This document shows positions 6,880 to 7,264 of a stretch of 7,264 nt of DNA, piece after piece; within the stretch, counting starts at the first letter, position 1; each line of letters begins with the position of its first letter. The translations under genes were made by a program, and so were the position numbers. The notes beneath the pieces are model-generated. The model had not been told where the DNA came from, made no database searches, and worked only from the letters and a program-made list of their open reading frames with translations. The DNA lies in NCBI GenBank assembly GCA_937902695.1, contig CALFNI010000560.1, positions 1-7,264 on the forward strand, given 5' to 3'. Source of the stretch: an uncultured Rhodanobacteraceae bacterium (GTDB taxonomy: Bacteria > Pseudomonadota > Gammaproteobacteria > Xanthomonadales > Rhodanobacteraceae).

Positions 6880-7264
6880 ATGTCCGCCCCGATGCTGAAG
6901 GCGCTCGGCCTTTCCAGAACCAATTCCGGCACGTACCTCGGCAACGGCGAATGGTCGAAAACGACCGACGCCGGCGTGCTGCAGGCGATCAACCCGAGCA
7001 CCGACGAGGTGATCGGCGAGGTCTACGCATCGAGCGCGAGCGACTACGAGACGATCGTCAAGCGCGCGCTGGCCGCGTTCGAAATCTGGCGCAAGACGCC
7101 GGCGCCGCGCCGCGGCGAAGCGGTGCGCCTGTGCGGCGACGCGCTGCGCAGGCACAAGGATGCGCTCGGCTCGCTGGTCGCGCTCGAGATGGGCAAGATC
7201 AAGCCCGAAGGCGACGGCGAAGTGCAGGAGATGATCGACATCGCCGACTTCGCGGTGGGCCAGA
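6880..7264 (+). CDS. ALDH7 (antiquitin-type) aldehyde dehydrogenase, N-terminal part (3' end outside window)
   Basis: The first 128 residues are present; the gene runs off the window. The ATG at 6880 has GGAG 6 nt upstream. The sequence opens MSAPMLKALGL, then GTYLGNGEW, INPSTDEVIGEV, SDYETIVKRALAAFEIWRKTPAPRRGE, and SLVALEMGKIKPEGDGEVQEMIDIADFAVG. The last stretch is highly characteristic of ALDH7/antiquitin (human ALDH7A1 and bacterial L-piperidine-6-carboxylate or alpha-aminoadipate-semialdehyde dehydrogenase, called amaB or pcd in some species). The enzyme oxidises an aldehyde to its acid with NAD(P)+, commonly in lysine or pipecolate breakdown. The visible part is the start of the coenzyme-binding domain; the catalytic Cys and Glu lie beyond the edge. 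It has its own promoter candidate and is set off by the inverted repeat, so it appears independent of the dioxygenase gene. The subfamily call is good; the precise substrate is inference. Confidence 0.9.
   Translation, partial: MSAPMLKALGLSRTNSGTYLGNGEWSKTTDAGVLQAINPSTDEVIGEVYASSASDYETIVKRALAAFEIWRKTPAPRRGEAVRLCGDALRRHKDALGSLVALEMGKIKPEGDGEVQEMIDIADFAVGQ

Noticed and set aside
6768..7001. Minus-strand frame containing SSPRKRGPS
   Set aside because: It is a translation of the intergenic inverted repeat plus the antisense of the ALDH gene. It is useful only as a marker of the repeat class.

Overview
The window is high-GC bacterial chromosomal DNA. The mix of KdpE, a tRNA-Arg(CCT) with an encoded CCA, a DUF1579-like secreted protein, a YgiD/DODA-type dioxygenase, an ALDH7 (antiquitin-type) dehydrogenase and 'SSPRKRGPS'-type dispersed hairpin repeats fits a proteobacterium. 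My best guess is a gammaproteobacterium near Xanthomonadales/Lysobacterales; this is inference, since no marker gene here fixes the taxon.

Left part (1-2730). The 3' end of a KdpE-type response regulator reads rightward and stops at 244. It converges on a leftward pair of genes: a family-2 glycosyltransferase (1938-2729) followed by a multi-spanning GT-C/ArnT-like membrane glycosyltransferase (220-1944). The two overlap by 7 nt (ATGCTGA) and look like one transcription unit. The pairing suggests that the GT2 charges a polyprenyl-phosphate with a sugar and the GT-C enzyme transfers it to a target on the outer face of the inner membrane. A long imperfect hairpin (251-284) lies between the kdpE stop and the expected end of the membrane-protein gene, and the annotated membrane-protein frame runs through it into kdpE on the other strand.

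Middle (2730-3040). A divergent control region holds an extended -10 candidate for the glycosyltransferase pair (minus strand) and a complete tRNA-Arg(CCT) gene at 2873-2949 (plus strand).

Right part (3041-7264, all plus strand). In order: a secreted metal-dependent amidohydrolase with an extra N-terminal domain (3041-5038), a 226-nt stretch without a convincing gene, a secreted DUF1579-like protein (5265-5855), a DODA/LigB-type extradiol dioxygenase (5897-6727), an 80-bp composite inverted repeat (6735-6813), and the 5' end of an ALDH7 aldehyde dehydrogenase with its own promoter candidate (start 6880, runs off the window). These look like independent housekeeping or catabolic genes rather than one pathway. 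Only the DUF1579-like gene and the dioxygenase are close enough to be cotranscribed.

I see no defence system, CRISPR array, transposase or phage gene. The most notable items are a likely 20-nt frameshifting insertion in kdpE at the window edge, the probable one-base frame change at the 3' end of the GT-C gene, and the asymmetric composite hairpin repeat before the ALDH gene.
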